The position numbers and the translations under genes are program-made. This document shows positions 17,657 through 26,380 of a DNA stretch of 64,000 bases, in pieces. The notes beneath the pieces are model-generated. The model was given only the letters and a program-made list of their open reading frames with translations. It made no database searches and was not told the DNA's origin. Position 1 is the stretch's first letter; the number at the start of each line of letters is the position of its first letter. The DNA lies in contig CALXDH010000002.1 in NCBI GenBank assembly GCA_944387015.1, positions 1-64,000 on the forward strand, in the 5' to 3' direction. This stretch comes from an uncultured Oscillospiraceae bacterium (GTDB lineage: Bacteria > Bacillota > Clostridia > Oscillospirales > Oscillospiraceae).

Positions 17657-18721
17657 ATGAAAAAAGGATATTTGGTGCTTCAGGACGGCCAGGTGTTCGA
17701 GGGCGTCCGTTTCGGCGCGGAAGGGGATACCGTGGGTGAGCTGGTGTTCACCACCGGCATGTGCGGCTACATTGAGACGCTGACGGACCCCAGCTACGCC
17801 GGACAGATCGTGTTGCAGACCTATCCCCTCATCGGCAACTACGGGATCATCCGGGAGGATTTTGAGGGCGCGTGCTGCGTCAAAGGGTACGTGGTCCGGG
17901 AGTGGTGCGACGCGCCCTCCAACTTCCGCTGCGACTGCGACCTGGATACCTATTTGAAAGAGCAGGGGGTCCCCGGCCTCTGGGGCGTGGACACCCGGGA
18001 GCTGACCCGGATCATCCGGGAGCACGGCGTCATGAACGCCACCATCTGCGACGAGGTGCCTGCGGATCTGACGCCGGTAAAGACCTACGCCGTCACCGGC
18101 GTGGTGGAGGCGGTCACCTGCGCCCAGCCCACGGTGTACCCGGCGGAGGGGGAGGAGCGATTGCGGGTGAGCCTCATCGACTACGGCGCCAAGCGCAACA
18201 TCACCCGGGAACTGCAGAAGCGGGGCTGCACCGTGACGGTGCTGCCGGCCACCGTCTCCGCGGAGGAGGTACTGGAGGCCCATCCCGACGGCATCATGCT
18301 CTCCAACGGCCCCGGCGACCCGGCGGAAAACGTCTATCAGATCGCCCAGATCCAGAAGTTCCTGGGCAAGGTGCCCCTCTTCGGCATCTGCCTGGGCCAT
18401 CAGCTGACGGCCCTGGCCGCCGGCGGCAAGACCTATAAGCTCAAGTACGGACACCGGGGCGTCAACCAGCCGGTGAAGGAAGTAAACGGCGTCCGCACCT
18501 ACATCACCAGCCAGAACCACGGCTACGCCGTGGACGGCGAGAGCATCCAGGCAGGCACCGTCAGCTTTGTCAACGCCAACGACGGAACCTGCGAGGGCAT
18601 CGACTATCCGGGCCTTTCGGCCTTCACCGTCCAGTTCCATCCCGAGGCCTGCACCGGGCCCAAGGACACGGGATTTCTCTTTGACCGGTTTGTGGAAATG
18701 ATGAAAGGGGGCCGCGCGTAA
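17657..18721 (+). CDS. carA: Carbamoyl-phosphate synthase small subunit
   Basis: CarA supplies ammonia from glutamine to CarB for carbamoyl phosphate, used for pyrimidines and arginine. The 354-residue protein has the N-terminal CPSase small-chain domain (LVFTTGMCGYIETLTDPSYA) and a class I glutamine amidotransferase domain with nucleophile C245 in FGICLGHQL and the His/Glu pair in VQFHPEA. GGGAGGAG precedes the ATG. Its stop shares one base with the carB start, so the two subunits are coupled. Confidence 0.98.
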   Translation: MKKGYLVLQDGQVFEGVRFGAEGDTVGELVFTTGMCGYIETLTDPSYAGQIVLQTYPLIGNYGIIREDFEGACCVKGYVVREWCDAPSNFRCDCDLDTYLKEQGVPGLWGVDTRELTRIIREHGVMNATICDEVPADLTPVKTYAVTGVVEAVTCAQPTVYPAEGEERLRVSLIDYGAKRNITRELQKRGCTVTVLPATVSAEEVLEAHPDGIMLSNGPGDPAENVYQIAQIQKFLGKVPLFGICLGHQLTALAAGGKTYKLKYGHRGVNQPVKEVNGVRTYITSQNHGYAVDGESIQAGTVSFVNANDGTCEGIDYPGLSAFTVQFHPEACTGPKDTGFLFDRFVEMMKGGRA

Positions 18722-21700
18722 TGCCGTTGGATAAAAGTATCAAAAAGGTTCTGGTGATCGGTTCCGGACCCATCGTCATCGGCCAGGCGGCGGAGTTTGA
18801 CTACGCCGGCGCCCAGGCCTGCCGCGTTTTGAAGGACGCCGGGGTGGAAGTGGTGCTGTGCAACTCCAACCCCGCCACCATCATGACCGACCAGGCCATG
18901 GCGGATGAGATCTACCTGGAGCCGCTGACGGTGGATACCGTCAAGCGCATCATTGAAAAGGAAAAGCCGGACTCCATCCTGGCGGGCCTGGGCGGTCAGA
19001 CGGGTCTGACCCTTGCCATGCAGCTGGATAAGGAGGGCTTTTTGAAGGAGCAGGGCGTCCGCCTGCTGGGCACCGACGCCGCCGCCATCTCCCGGGCCGA
19101 GGACCGGGAGCTCTTCAAGGAGGCCATGGCGGAGATCGGCCAGCCGGTGATCGCCTCCGACATCGCCGAGACGGTGGAGGGCGCCCTGGAGGTGGCCGAC
19201 CGCATCGGCTACCCCGTCATCGTCCGCCCCGCCTTCACCCTGGGCGGCGCCGGCGGCGGCGCGGCCAAGAACGCCGACGAGCTGCGGGTGATCGCAGGCA
19301 CCGGCCTGGACGCTTCTCCCATCACCCAGATCCTGGTGGAAAAGGCCATCTTCGGCTGGAAAGAGATCGAGTTTGAGACCATGCGGGACTCTGTGGGCAA
19401 CGTCATCGCCGTCTGCTCCATGGAGAACCTGGACCCCGTGGGCGTCCACACCGGCGACTCCATCGTGGTGGCTCCCACCCAGACCCTGGCGGACAAGGAG
19501 TTCCAGATGCTGCGCAAGGCGTCTCTGGACATCATCACCCACTTAGGAATCGTGGGCGGTTGCAACTGCCAGCTGGCATTGAACCCCGACACCTTCGAGT
19601 ATGCGGTCATCGAGGTCAACCCCCGTGTCAGCCGCTCTTCCGCCCTGGCCTCCAAGGCCACCGGCTACCCCATCGCCAAGATCACCACCAAGATCGCCCT
19701 GGGCTATACCCTGGACGAGATCAAAAACGACATCACCGGCAAGACCTGCGCCTGCTTCGAGCCCACGCTGGACTACATCGTGGTGAAGATGCCCAAGTGG
19801 CCCTTCGACAAGTTTGCCGACGCCTCCCGGAAGCTGGGCACCCAGATGAAGGCCACCGGCGAGGTGATGGCCATTGCCCCCAGCTTTGAGATGGCATTGA
19901 TGAAGGCCGTCCGGGGCGCGGAGATCGGCATGGATACCCTGAACCGCAAGCCCGACCCCGACGACACTGCCTCCATCCGGGAGCGTCTCACCCGGGTGGA
20001 CGACCACCGGCTCTTCACGGTGTTTGAGGCCATCAAGTCCGGCGTCAGCCTGGAGGAAATCCACGACATCACCAAGATCGACCTGTGGTTCCTCTCCAAG
20101 ATCCAGAAGCTGGCGGACTTCGAGACCGCCCTCTCCGGGGACCTGACCGAGGAGCAGTACCTCCGCGGCAAGCGCCTGGGCTACACCGACGATGCCCTGG
20201 TGCGTCTCTCCGGCGGCAAGCTGCCCGCGCACCGGGACGCTGTGTACAAGATGGTGGATACCTGCGGCGCCGAGTTTGACGCCGAGACGCCCTACTTCTA
20301 CTCTTCCTATGACTCCGTCTGCGAGTCCCGCTCCTTCCCCCGGTCCGGCCGGCCCGTCATCATGGTGCTGGGCTCCGGCCCCATCCGCATCGGTCAGGGC
20401 ATCGAGTTCGACTACTCCTCCGTCCACTGCGTCTGGACCCTCAAGGAGCTGGGTTACGACGTGGTCATCGTCAACAACAACCCCGAGACCGTCTCCACCG
20501 ACTACGATACCGCCGACCGGCTGTACTTCGAGCCGTTGTGCCCCGAGGATGTGATGCACATCGTAGCTGTGGAAAAGCCCATCGGCGTGGTGGTGGCCTT
20601 CGGCGGCCAGACGGCCATCAAGCTCACCCAGTATCTGGACAGCCACGGCGTGCGCATCATGGGTACTTCCGCCGAGTCCATCGACATGGCGGAGGACCGG
20701 GAGCGGTTCGACGAGCTGCTGGAGCGCTTTTCCATCAAGCGGCCCCAGGGCCGGGGCGTCCTGGGCATGGACGAGGCCCTGAACGCCGCCCACGAGCTGG
20801 GCTATCCCGTGCTGCTGCGTCCCAGCTACGTCATCGGCGGCCAGAACATGGTCATCGCCCACAACGACGAGGACGTGCGCACCTACATGGAGGTCATCCT
20901 CTCCGGCAAGATCGAAAACCCGGTGCTGGTGGACCAGTACCTCATGGGCAAGGAGCTGGAGGTGGACGTCATCTCCGACGGCACCGACGTGCTGATCCCC
21001 GGCGTCATGCAGCATATCGAGCGCACCGGTGTCCACTCCGGCGACTCCATCGCCGTCTATCCGCCCTTCTCCATCGGCGACAAGATGCTCAAGACCATCA
21101 TCGACTGCTCCGAGAAGCTGGCCCTCTCCCTGGGCACCCGGGGCCTCATCAACATCCAGTACCTCATCTACCAGGGTGAGCTGTACGTCATCGAGGTCAA
21201 TCCCCGGGCCAGCCGCACGGTGCCTTACATCTCCAAGGTCACCGGCGTGCCCATGGTGGACCTGGCCACCCGGGTCATGGTGGGCCAGAGCCTCAAGTCC
21301 CTGGGCTACGGCACCGGCCTCTACCGTCAGCCCCCCTACGTTGCCGTGAAGGTGCCCGTGTTCTCCTTCGAGAAGATCACCGACGCCAACGCCTCCCTCT
21401 CTCCGGAGATGAAGTCCACCGGCGAGGTGCTGGGCCTGGGCAAGAACATGCAGGAGGCCCTCTTCAAGGGCCTGGTCTCCGCCGGATACAAGGTGGAAAA
21501 GCCCACCCGGGGCGGCATTTTGATCTCCGTCAACCGCCGGGACCAGCCCGAGATCGTGGGCATCGCCCGGAAGCTGGACGACATGGGCTACAAGCTCTAC
21601 GCCACCGACGGCACCGCCCGGGAGATCATGCAGCTGGGCACCAGCGTGGAGATCGTGGGCAAGCTGGGCCAGGACAACCGGGTCTTCCAGCTGCTGGAGG

Positions 21701-22749
21701 ACGGGAAGATCGACTATGTGATCCTCACCGGTTCTACGGAGCCCCAGTACATCCGGGACTTCATCCACCTGAACCACCGCTGCGTGCAGCTGGGCATCCC
21801 GTGCCTGACCTCTCTGGATACCGCGAACGCCCTCACCGACATCCTGGCCTCCCGGTATAACCAGACCAACACGGAGCTCATCGACATCTGCCATCTGCGG
21901 ACGGAGCGGCAGCAGCTGCCCTTCGCCAAGATGCAGACCTGCGGCAACGATTACATCTTCCTGGAGAATTTCAACGGGGAGATCACCTGCCCCGAGTCCT
22001 TGTGCGTCACCTTCTGCGACCGCCATTACGGCGTGGGTGCCGACGGCATCGTGCTGATGGAGCGCTCCCACAAGGCCGACGCCAAGATGATCATGTACAA
22101 CGCCGACGGCTCCCGGGGCGCCATGGCGGGCAATGCCCTGCGGTGCATGGCCAAGTACCTTTATGACAACAACATCGTCCGCAAGGACGCCATGACCATC
22201 GAGACGGACACCGGCGTCAAGACGGTGGAGGTCTACACCACCAACGGCAAGGTGACCTCCGCCACCGTGGACATGGGCTACGCTACCCTGGATACCACGG
22301 CACTGCACCTGAACCTGCCGGAAAAGGAGATCGTGGGCTATCCCGTCACCATTGGTGAAAAGGAGTACGCCATCACCTGCGTGGATATGGGCAACCCCCA
22401 CTGCGTGGTGTTCTGCCCCCGGGTGGACGGCGTGGACGTGGAGCATGTGGGTCCCCAGTTCGAGCATGCGCCCTATTTCCCTGACCGCGTCAACACGGAG
22501 TTTATCCGGGTGGTGAACAAGAACACCATCAAGATGCGGGTCTGGGAGCGGGGCAGCGGCGAGACGCTGGCCTGCGGCTCCGGTGCCTGCGCGGCGGTGG
22601 TGGCCGCCGTGGCGGGCGGTCACTGCTCCAAGGGCAGCGACGTCACGGTCAAGGTCCGGGGCGGCGACCTGGTGGTCAACTACACCGATGACAAGGTCAC
22701 CCTTACCGGCGATGCCAAGCTGGTCTACATGGGCCAGGCCGAGTATTAA
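18721..22749 (+). CDS. carB: CarB-DapF fusion: carbamoyl-phosphate synthase large subunit with a diaminopimelate epimerase-type domain
   Basis: This is a single uninterrupted 1342-codon frame. Residues 1 to about 1065 are complete CarB: two ATP-grasp halves (VLVIGSGPIVIGQAAEFDYA and MVLGSGPIRIGQGIEFDYS) and the C-terminal regulatory domain ending in LTDILASRYNQTN. From about L1066 (LPFAKMQTCGNDYIF) to the end is a full-length (277-residue) DapF-type domain with NADGS, ETLACGSGAC and GGDLVV. DapF epimerises LL- to meso-diaminopimelate using two cysteines. The second is present (C1285), but the first catalytic position appears to be Ala1136 in AMAGNALRC; the nearest Cys is C1142. No linker, second start or frameshift is visible. 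The domain may be active with a variant site, inactive, or of changed specificity. Confidence 0.93.
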   Translation: MPLDKSIKKVLVIGSGPIVIGQAAEFDYAGAQACRVLKDAGVEVVLCNSNPATIMTDQAMADEIYLEPLTVDTVKRIIEKEKPDSILAGLGGQTGLTLAMQLDKEGFLKEQGVRLLGTDAAAISRAEDRELFKEAMAEIGQPVIASDIAETVEGALEVADRIGYPVIVRPAFTLGGAGGGAAKNADELRVIAGTGLDASPITQILVEKAIFGWKEIEFETMRDSVGNVIAVCSMENLDPVGVHTGDSIVVAPTQTLADKEFQMLRKASLDIITHLGIVGGCNCQLALNPDTFEYAVIEVNPRVSRSSALASKATGYPIAKITTKIALGYTLDEIKNDITGKTCACFEPTLDYIVVKMPKWPFDKFADASRKLGTQMKATGEVMAIAPSFEMALMKAVRGAEIGMDTLNRKPDPDDTASIRERLTRVDDHRLFTVFEAIKSGVSLEEIHDITKIDLWFLSKIQKLADFETALSGDLTEEQYLRGKRLGYTDDALVRLSGGKLPAHRDAVYKMVDTCGAEFDAETPYFYSSYDSVCESRSFPRSGRPVIMVLGSGPIRIGQGIEFDYSSVHCVWTLKELGYDVVIVNNNPETVSTDYDTADRLYFEPLCPEDVMHIVAVEKPIGVVVAFGGQTAIKLTQYLDSHGVRIMGTSAESIDMAEDRERFDELLERFSIKRPQGRGVLGMDEALNAAHELGYPVLLRPSYVIGGQNMVIAHNDEDVRTYMEVILSGKIENPVLVDQYLMGKELEVDVISDGTDVLIPGVMQHIERTGVHSGDSIAVYPPFSIGDKMLKTIIDCSEKLALSLGTRGLINIQYLIYQGELYVIEVNPRASRTVPYISKVTGVPMVDLATRVMVGQSLKSLGYGTGLYRQPPYVAVKVPVFSFEKITDANASLSPEMKSTGEVLGLGKNMQEALFKGLVSAGYKVEKPTRGGILISVNRRDQPEIVGIARKLDDMGYKLYATDGTAREIMQLGTSVEIVGKLGQDNRVFQLLEDGKIDYVILTGSTEPQYIRDFIHLNHRCVQLGIPCLTSLDTANALTDILASRYNQTNTELIDICHLRTERQQLPFAKMQTCGNDYIFLENFNGEITCPESLCVTFCDRHYGVGADGIVLMERSHKADAKMIMYNADGSRGAMAGNALRCMAKYLYDNNIVRKDAMTIETDTGVKTVEVYTTNGKVTSATVDMGYATLDTTALHLNLPEKEIVGYPVTIGEKEYAITCVDMGNPHCVVFCPRVDGVDVEHVGPQFEHAPYFPDRVNTEFIRVVNKNTIKMRVWERGSGETLACGSGACAAVVAAVAGGHCSKGSDVTVKVRGGDLVVNYTDDKVTLTGDAKLVYMGQAEY

Positions 22750-22822
22750 AGACCCCGCCTGAACCAGGGCGGGATCCGCCGGGGTCTTTCCCAAACGGAG
22801 CGGAGGCTTCTCCGCTCCGTTT
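22748..22822 (+). terminator. Tandem hairpins after carB-dapF
   Basis: The first stem is AAAGACCCC (22748-22756) with GGGGTCTTT (22781-22789). The second is a 12-bp stem (22793-22804 with 22811-22822) carrying ACGGAGCGGA. Neither has a long T-run, so termination may be partial, although the stems are strong. Confidence 0.6.
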
Positions 22823-22884
22823 CCGTGTGTAAAACCGATGATTTGCGGCCGGAGAGCCGCGCCGATCCAGGAGGGGATGAGCAG

Positions 22885-23553
22885 ATGAGACACGATTATC
22901 AGCGCTCCGAATCCTTTCGGGCCACTGCCATGCTGGCGGTGGCCGGAGGCTTTCTGGACGCCTACACCTATCTTTGCCGGGGGCAGGTGTTTGCCAATGC
23001 CCAGACGGGCAACATGGTGCTGCTGGCGGTCCGGCTGGCGGAGGGCAGCTGGGCCCAGGCATTCCACTATCTGATGCCGATCCTGGCCTTTGCCCTGGGC
23101 GTCCTGGTGGCGGAGGTGGTGCGCCGGAACAGCCGCCACGCCGGGCGGTTCCACTGGCGTCACACGGTGCTGCTGGTGGAGATGGCGGTTCTGGTGGCGG
23201 CGGCACTGGCACCGGTGGGGAAGTGGGACAGCCTGGTGAATGTGGCGGTGTCCTTTGTCTGCGCGCTGCAGGTGGAGACGTTCCGCAAGGTCCGGGGCTA
23301 TCCCTTTGCCTCCACCATGTGCACGGGGAACCTCCGCAGCGGCACAGATGCCCTGTTCCACGGTCTTGCGGACCATGACCCGGCACTCACGGCCAAGGGC
23401 GGCTGCTACTTTGCCATCATTGCCTGCTTCCTGGTGGGCGCGGCGCTGGGCGGTGTGATTTCTCCCCGGTTCCCCCAGGGGGCGGTGCTGACGGCGGCGG
23501 TGTTCCAGGGCGTGGCCTTTTTGTGGATGTTCGGCGTGCGGCCCCAGGAGTGA
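22885..23553 (+). CDS. YoaK family (DUF1275) membrane protein
   Basis: This is a 222-residue membrane protein with about six hydrophobic segments. The marks are AGGFLDAYTYLCRGQVFANAQ followed by TGNMV, and the later TGNLRSG element, which define the YoaK/DUF1275 family. The function is unknown. ATG 22885 is chosen because AGGAGGGG (22869-22876) precedes it. It stands alone between terminators and the FUSC gene. Confidence 0.87.
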   Translation: MRHDYQRSESFRATAMLAVAGGFLDAYTYLCRGQVFANAQTGNMVLLAVRLAEGSWAQAFHYLMPILAFALGVLVAEVVRRNSRHAGRFHWRHTVLLVEMAVLVAAALAPVGKWDSLVNVAVSFVCALQVETFRKVRGYPFASTMCTGNLRSGTDALFHGLADHDPALTAKGGCYFAIIACFLVGAALGGVISPRFPQGAVLTAAVFQGVAFLWMFGVRPQE

Positions 23554-23667
23554 ATCTGTAAAAAGTATTTCCTTGTGCAGCTTCCTGTCGGGAATGTGCC
23601 GGCGGAAAGCGCGAGAGGCGGACCACAGGCCTCTGATTCAACAATTTCTCAAACAGGAGAATGGAAT

Positions 23668-24243
23668 ATGAAGTTCAACGGCAAGTACCGTCTTCCCGCG
23701 GTTGGGATGCGCAACCTGAAAACTGCACTGGCCGCCGCTTTGTGCGCGTTGGCGTATTACTTCCTGGACCGCAGTCCGGCCTTTGCCTGTATCGGAGCGA
23801 TCTTCGGCATGGGAGCAGACATGGAGGATTCCCGCCGCAACGGGGGAAACCGCCTCTTTGGAACCATGATCGGCGGCCTTCTGGGCATGGCGCTCTTCCG
23901 CATCTATCTGCTGGTCCACCCGGACGGGGAATCCTCATTGCTGCTGGTCCCGCTGGTGTTCGTGGGAACCGTGCTGCTGATCATCCTGTGCCAGATCTTC
24001 TGGGTGGGGGGTGTCCAGCCCGGCGGTGTGGTGCTGTGCATCCTGCTGTTCAACACCCCGGTGGAAAGCTATGTCAGCTATGCGGTGAACCGGATCGTGG
24101 ATACGGCGGTGGGCGTCCTGGTGGCGCTGCTGATCAATTCCCTGATCCCCCGGGATCACCTGCCCCAGTGGCTGTTCTTCTGGAGGCGGTCCAAGCCGGA
24201 GGCGGAGGAGGCTGCCCAGGCGGAGACGCATCCTGCCCCCTGA
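23668..24243 (+). CDS. FUSC/aromatic acid exporter family protein
   Basis: The 191-residue protein contains about six hydrophobic segments and the pattern GMRNLKTALAAALCALAYYF, then GNRLFGTMIGGLLG and VNRIVDTAVGVLVALLIN. This matches the membrane half of the ArAE/FUSC exporters, without the cytosolic half found in longer members. ATG 23668 follows AGGAGA by seven bases. The substrate is not inferable. It ends at a perfect bidirectional terminator. Confidence 0.8.
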   Translation: MKFNGKYRLPAVGMRNLKTALAAALCALAYYFLDRSPAFACIGAIFGMGADMEDSRRNGGNRLFGTMIGGLLGMALFRIYLLVHPDGESSLLLVPLVFVGTVLLIILCQIFWVGGVQPGGVVLCILLFNTPVESYVSYAVNRIVDTAVGVLVALLINSLIPRDHLPQWLFFWRRSKPEAEEAAQAETHPAP

Positions 24244-24271
24244 GCATTCCGCCGGCGAAACCAACAAAACG

Positions 24272-24312
24272 AAAACAGGCGGCGATCGGAATTCCGATCG
24301 CCGCCTGTTTTT
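24272..24312. terminator. Bidirectional terminator, FUSC/MATE
   Basis: A perfect 18-bp palindrome AAAACAGGCGGCGATCGG / CCGATCGCCGCCTGTTTT around AATT, between convergent genes. Confidence 0.92.
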
Positions 24313-24334
24313 ACAAAAAGGGGGGAGAGCGTTG

Positions 24335-25702
24335 TCAAATGCGGTCACTTACCGCTTGGCGCATCCACTTGCCGCTTTTGACCCGCAGCAAGGACACCAC
24401 AGAGCCGATGGCCCAGCCGGCGGGGATGGACCACCAGATGGCATTGGCGCCCAGAGGCGTGAGATACGCCAGGGCATAGGCCACTGCCACCCGGGAGAAG
24501 AGGTTGGCCATGGAACTGAGGGTGAAGGCGCCCATGTCGCCGGAGCCCCGGAGCATGCCGTTGGAGACGAAGAGCAGTCCCATCAGGATATAGAACAGGG
24601 AGACGGTGTGCATGTACGTCAGACCGTAGCCCAGAGCACCGGAGGTGTCGCCGGGATCCAGGAACAGGGAGAGCAGCTGGTCGCCGAAGAGGAAGATGAT
24701 GACGGTGATGAGCAGGGAGAACACCACCACCATGAAAAGGCTGGCCTTCAGGCCCTGCTTGACCCGGTCATAGCGTCCGGCGCCGATATTTTGGGCGGTG
24801 TAGCTGGACATGGCGTTGGAGAAGTTCATGTTGGGCAGCATGGCCAGCGTGTCGATCTTGGTGGCGGCGGTGTAGCCGGCCACCAGCACCTTGCCGTAGG
24901 AGTTGACCAGGCCCTGCATCATCATCATGGAGAGGGACACCAAAGACTGCTGCAGCATGGAGGGCAGGCCGATCTGGGCAATGCGCTTGACGGCGATCTT
25001 GTGGAAGAGCGGGATCTTTTCCCCCTCTTTGCCGGCCTCGCAGGGCAGGCGCTTCATCCGCAGGAACAGCACCGCGAGAGACGCCACGGCGCAGATGCCC
25101 TGGGCGATCAGCGTGGCCCAGGCCACGCCGGCCACACCCATGTGGAACCGGATGACGAACAGCAGATCCAGCACGATGTTGGTGAGGCTGGAGATCATGA
25201 GGAAGATCAAAGGCGTTTTGCTGTCGCCCTGGGCATTGTAAATGCCGTTGAGGGTGTTGTAGAGGAAGAGGAACACGGCGCCGCCGAAATAGATCCGCAG
25301 ATAGGTCTGGGAATCAGCCATGATGTCCGGATCCGTACCCAGCAGCTCCAGCAGCGGTCCGGCAAAAATGGTGCCCAGCGCCATCAGGATCAGTCCCAGC
25401 ACGCTCAAAGAGATGATGGCGGTGGAGATGGTGGATTTCATCTCGTGGATGCGCCCGGCGCCGAAGAGCTGGGAGACCACCACGTTGCAGCCCATAGAGA
25501 GGCCGGCGGCCACCGCCACGGACAAAAAGACGATGGGGAAGGAGGAGCCCACGGCGGCCACGGCGTCCTCACCTACGAATTTGCCCACCACGGCGGTATC
25601 CACCATGTTGTAGAGCTGCTGAAAGAGGTTTCCCGCCACCATGGGCAGGGAAAAGAAGAACAGCAGCCGCAGGGGCTGTCCTTCCGTCAGGTTCTTAACC
25701 AT
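24335..25702 (-). CDS. MATE family efflux transporter
   Basis: This is a 455-residue, twelve-helix Na+- or H+-coupled multidrug antiporter. The N-terminal half carries LPMVAGNLFQQLYNMVDTAV and VGKFVGEDAVAAVGSSFPI; the second half has the matching QQSLVSLSMMMMQGLVNSYG. The start overlaps the end of the upstream marR gene by eight bases, so regulator and pump are translationally coupled, the usual layout for MarR-controlled drug efflux. Confidence 0.94.
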   Translation of the reverse strand: MVKNLTEGQPLRLLFFFSLPMVAGNLFQQLYNMVDTAVVGKFVGEDAVAAVGSSFPIVFLSVAVAAGLSMGCNVVVSQLFGAGRIHEMKSTISTAIISLSVLGLILMALGTIFAGPLLELLGTDPDIMADSQTYLRIYFGGAVFLFLYNTLNGIYNAQGDSKTPLIFLMISSLTNIVLDLLFVIRFHMGVAGVAWATLIAQGICAVASLAVLFLRMKRLPCEAGKEGEKIPLFHKIAVKRIAQIGLPSMLQQSLVSLSMMMMQGLVNSYGKVLVAGYTAATKIDTLAMLPNMNFSNAMSSYTAQNIGAGRYDRVKQGLKASLFMVVVFSLLITVIIFLFGDQLLSLFLDPGDTSGALGYGLTYMHTVSLFYILMGLLFVSNGMLRGSGDMGAFTLSSMANLFSRVAVAYALAYLTPLGANAIWWSIPAGWAIGSVVSLLRVKSGKWMRQAVSDRI

Positions 25703-26126
25703 TGGTGTTTTCTCCTTCCTTGAAGTTCTTTACATTTTCCATGATCCGCATGAGAAAGGTCTCATACTGTGTCCGCTCCTCCGGGGTAAAGCCCTGGAGG
25801 CAGATCCGGCGCCACTCATCCAGGATGTCCTGGATCTTTTCCGCCATTGCGGCGCCTGCCGGGGACAGCGATACCAGCTTTTCCCGGCGGCACTGGTCAC
25901 TGACCTGCCGCACTGCCAGACCGCTTTCCTCCAGCCGGGCCACGGACCTTGCCACGGCCCCCTTGTCCAGCACCAGACGCAGCACGATGTCCTCCTGCCG
26001 CAGCTGTCCCTCCCGGCTCAGAAGGCGGAGCACCAGACCGTCCACGCTTTGAAGGCCCAGGACGCTCAGCTGGTCCCGGATGTGCTGCCGCTCGATGCGG
26101 CGAAAAAGCTCCACGCGATCGGGCAT
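25695..26126 (-). CDS. MarR family regulator of the MATE pump
   Basis: This 143-residue winged-helix repressor has the MarR core (LVLDKGAVARSVARLEESGL, wing QVSDQCRREKLVSLSPAGAA). It overlaps the MATE gene. AAGGAGG precedes the ATG at 26126. The 20-50 bp upstream hold an inverted repeat GTTGTAAA-N15-TTTACAAC suited to autoregulation. The ligand is unknown. Confidence 0.9.
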   Translation of the reverse strand: MPDRVELFRRIERQHIRDQLSVLGLQSVDGLVLRLLSREGQLRQEDIVLRLVLDKGAVARSVARLEESGLAVRQVSDQCRREKLVSLSPAGAAMAEKIQDILDEWRRICLQGFTPEERTQYETFLMRIMENVKNFKEGENTNG

Positions 26127-26143
26127 AAAATGCCTCCTTATCT

Positions 26144-26174
26144 GTTGTAAAAGTCAACAGTTGAAGTTTACAAC
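26144..26174 (-). promoter_or_regulatory. Inverted repeat, candidate MarR operator
   Basis: GTTGTAAA (26144-26151) and TTTACAAC (26167-26174) are perfect inverted arms. Inside lies a second palindrome TCAAC-A-GTTGA (26154-26164). On the minus strand TTGTAA and TTACAA are 17 bp apart, so promoter and operator may coincide. Confidence 0.55.
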
Positions 26175-26289
26175 AAAAATCCTCCCGGTGTCCATATGCA
26201 AAATGACAAAAACCGAAGAAAATCGGGGGAAACTGACAGATTTTGTGCCTTTGCCGGAAATACCGCCTGGAAAACCGCACCGGAGGCTC

Positions 26290-26319
26290 TTGACAAAGGA
26301 GGGGTGGGACCGGTATCAT
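26290..26319 (+). promoter_or_regulatory. Promoter of the second marR operon
   Basis: TTGACA (26290-26295), 18-bp spacer, TATCAT (26314-26319), in a short AT-rich stretch 60 bp before the ATG. Confidence 0.65.
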
Positions 26320-26340
26320 ATAAAAGTTAGAATTATAATA

Positions 26341-26354
26341 ATTAGTTTTCTAAT
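26341..26354 (+). promoter_or_regulatory. Small palindrome after the promoter, candidate operator
   Basis: ATTAG-TTTT-CTAAT lies about 20 bp downstream of the -10 and just before the GAGGAGA ribosome site, a place where a MarR dimer would block its own transcript. Confidence 0.45.
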
Positions 26355-26380
26355 AGAACAACAAACGAGGAGAATTCCAT

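Noticed and set aside
17338-17658. Longer start for carbamate kinase
   Set aside because: The upstream extension would cover the carA promoter and has no homology; ATG 17337 has a strong ribosome site.
19543-23376. 1277-codon open frame on the minus strand
   Set aside because: It lies opposite carB-dapF and adjacent genes; its protein is His/Gly/Leu-rich low complexity, an artefact of strong GC3 bias on the coding strand.
24332-25723. 463-codon plus-strand frame opposite the MATE gene
   Set aside because: It is Gly/His/Gln-rich with no family resemblance; the MATE protein is certain.
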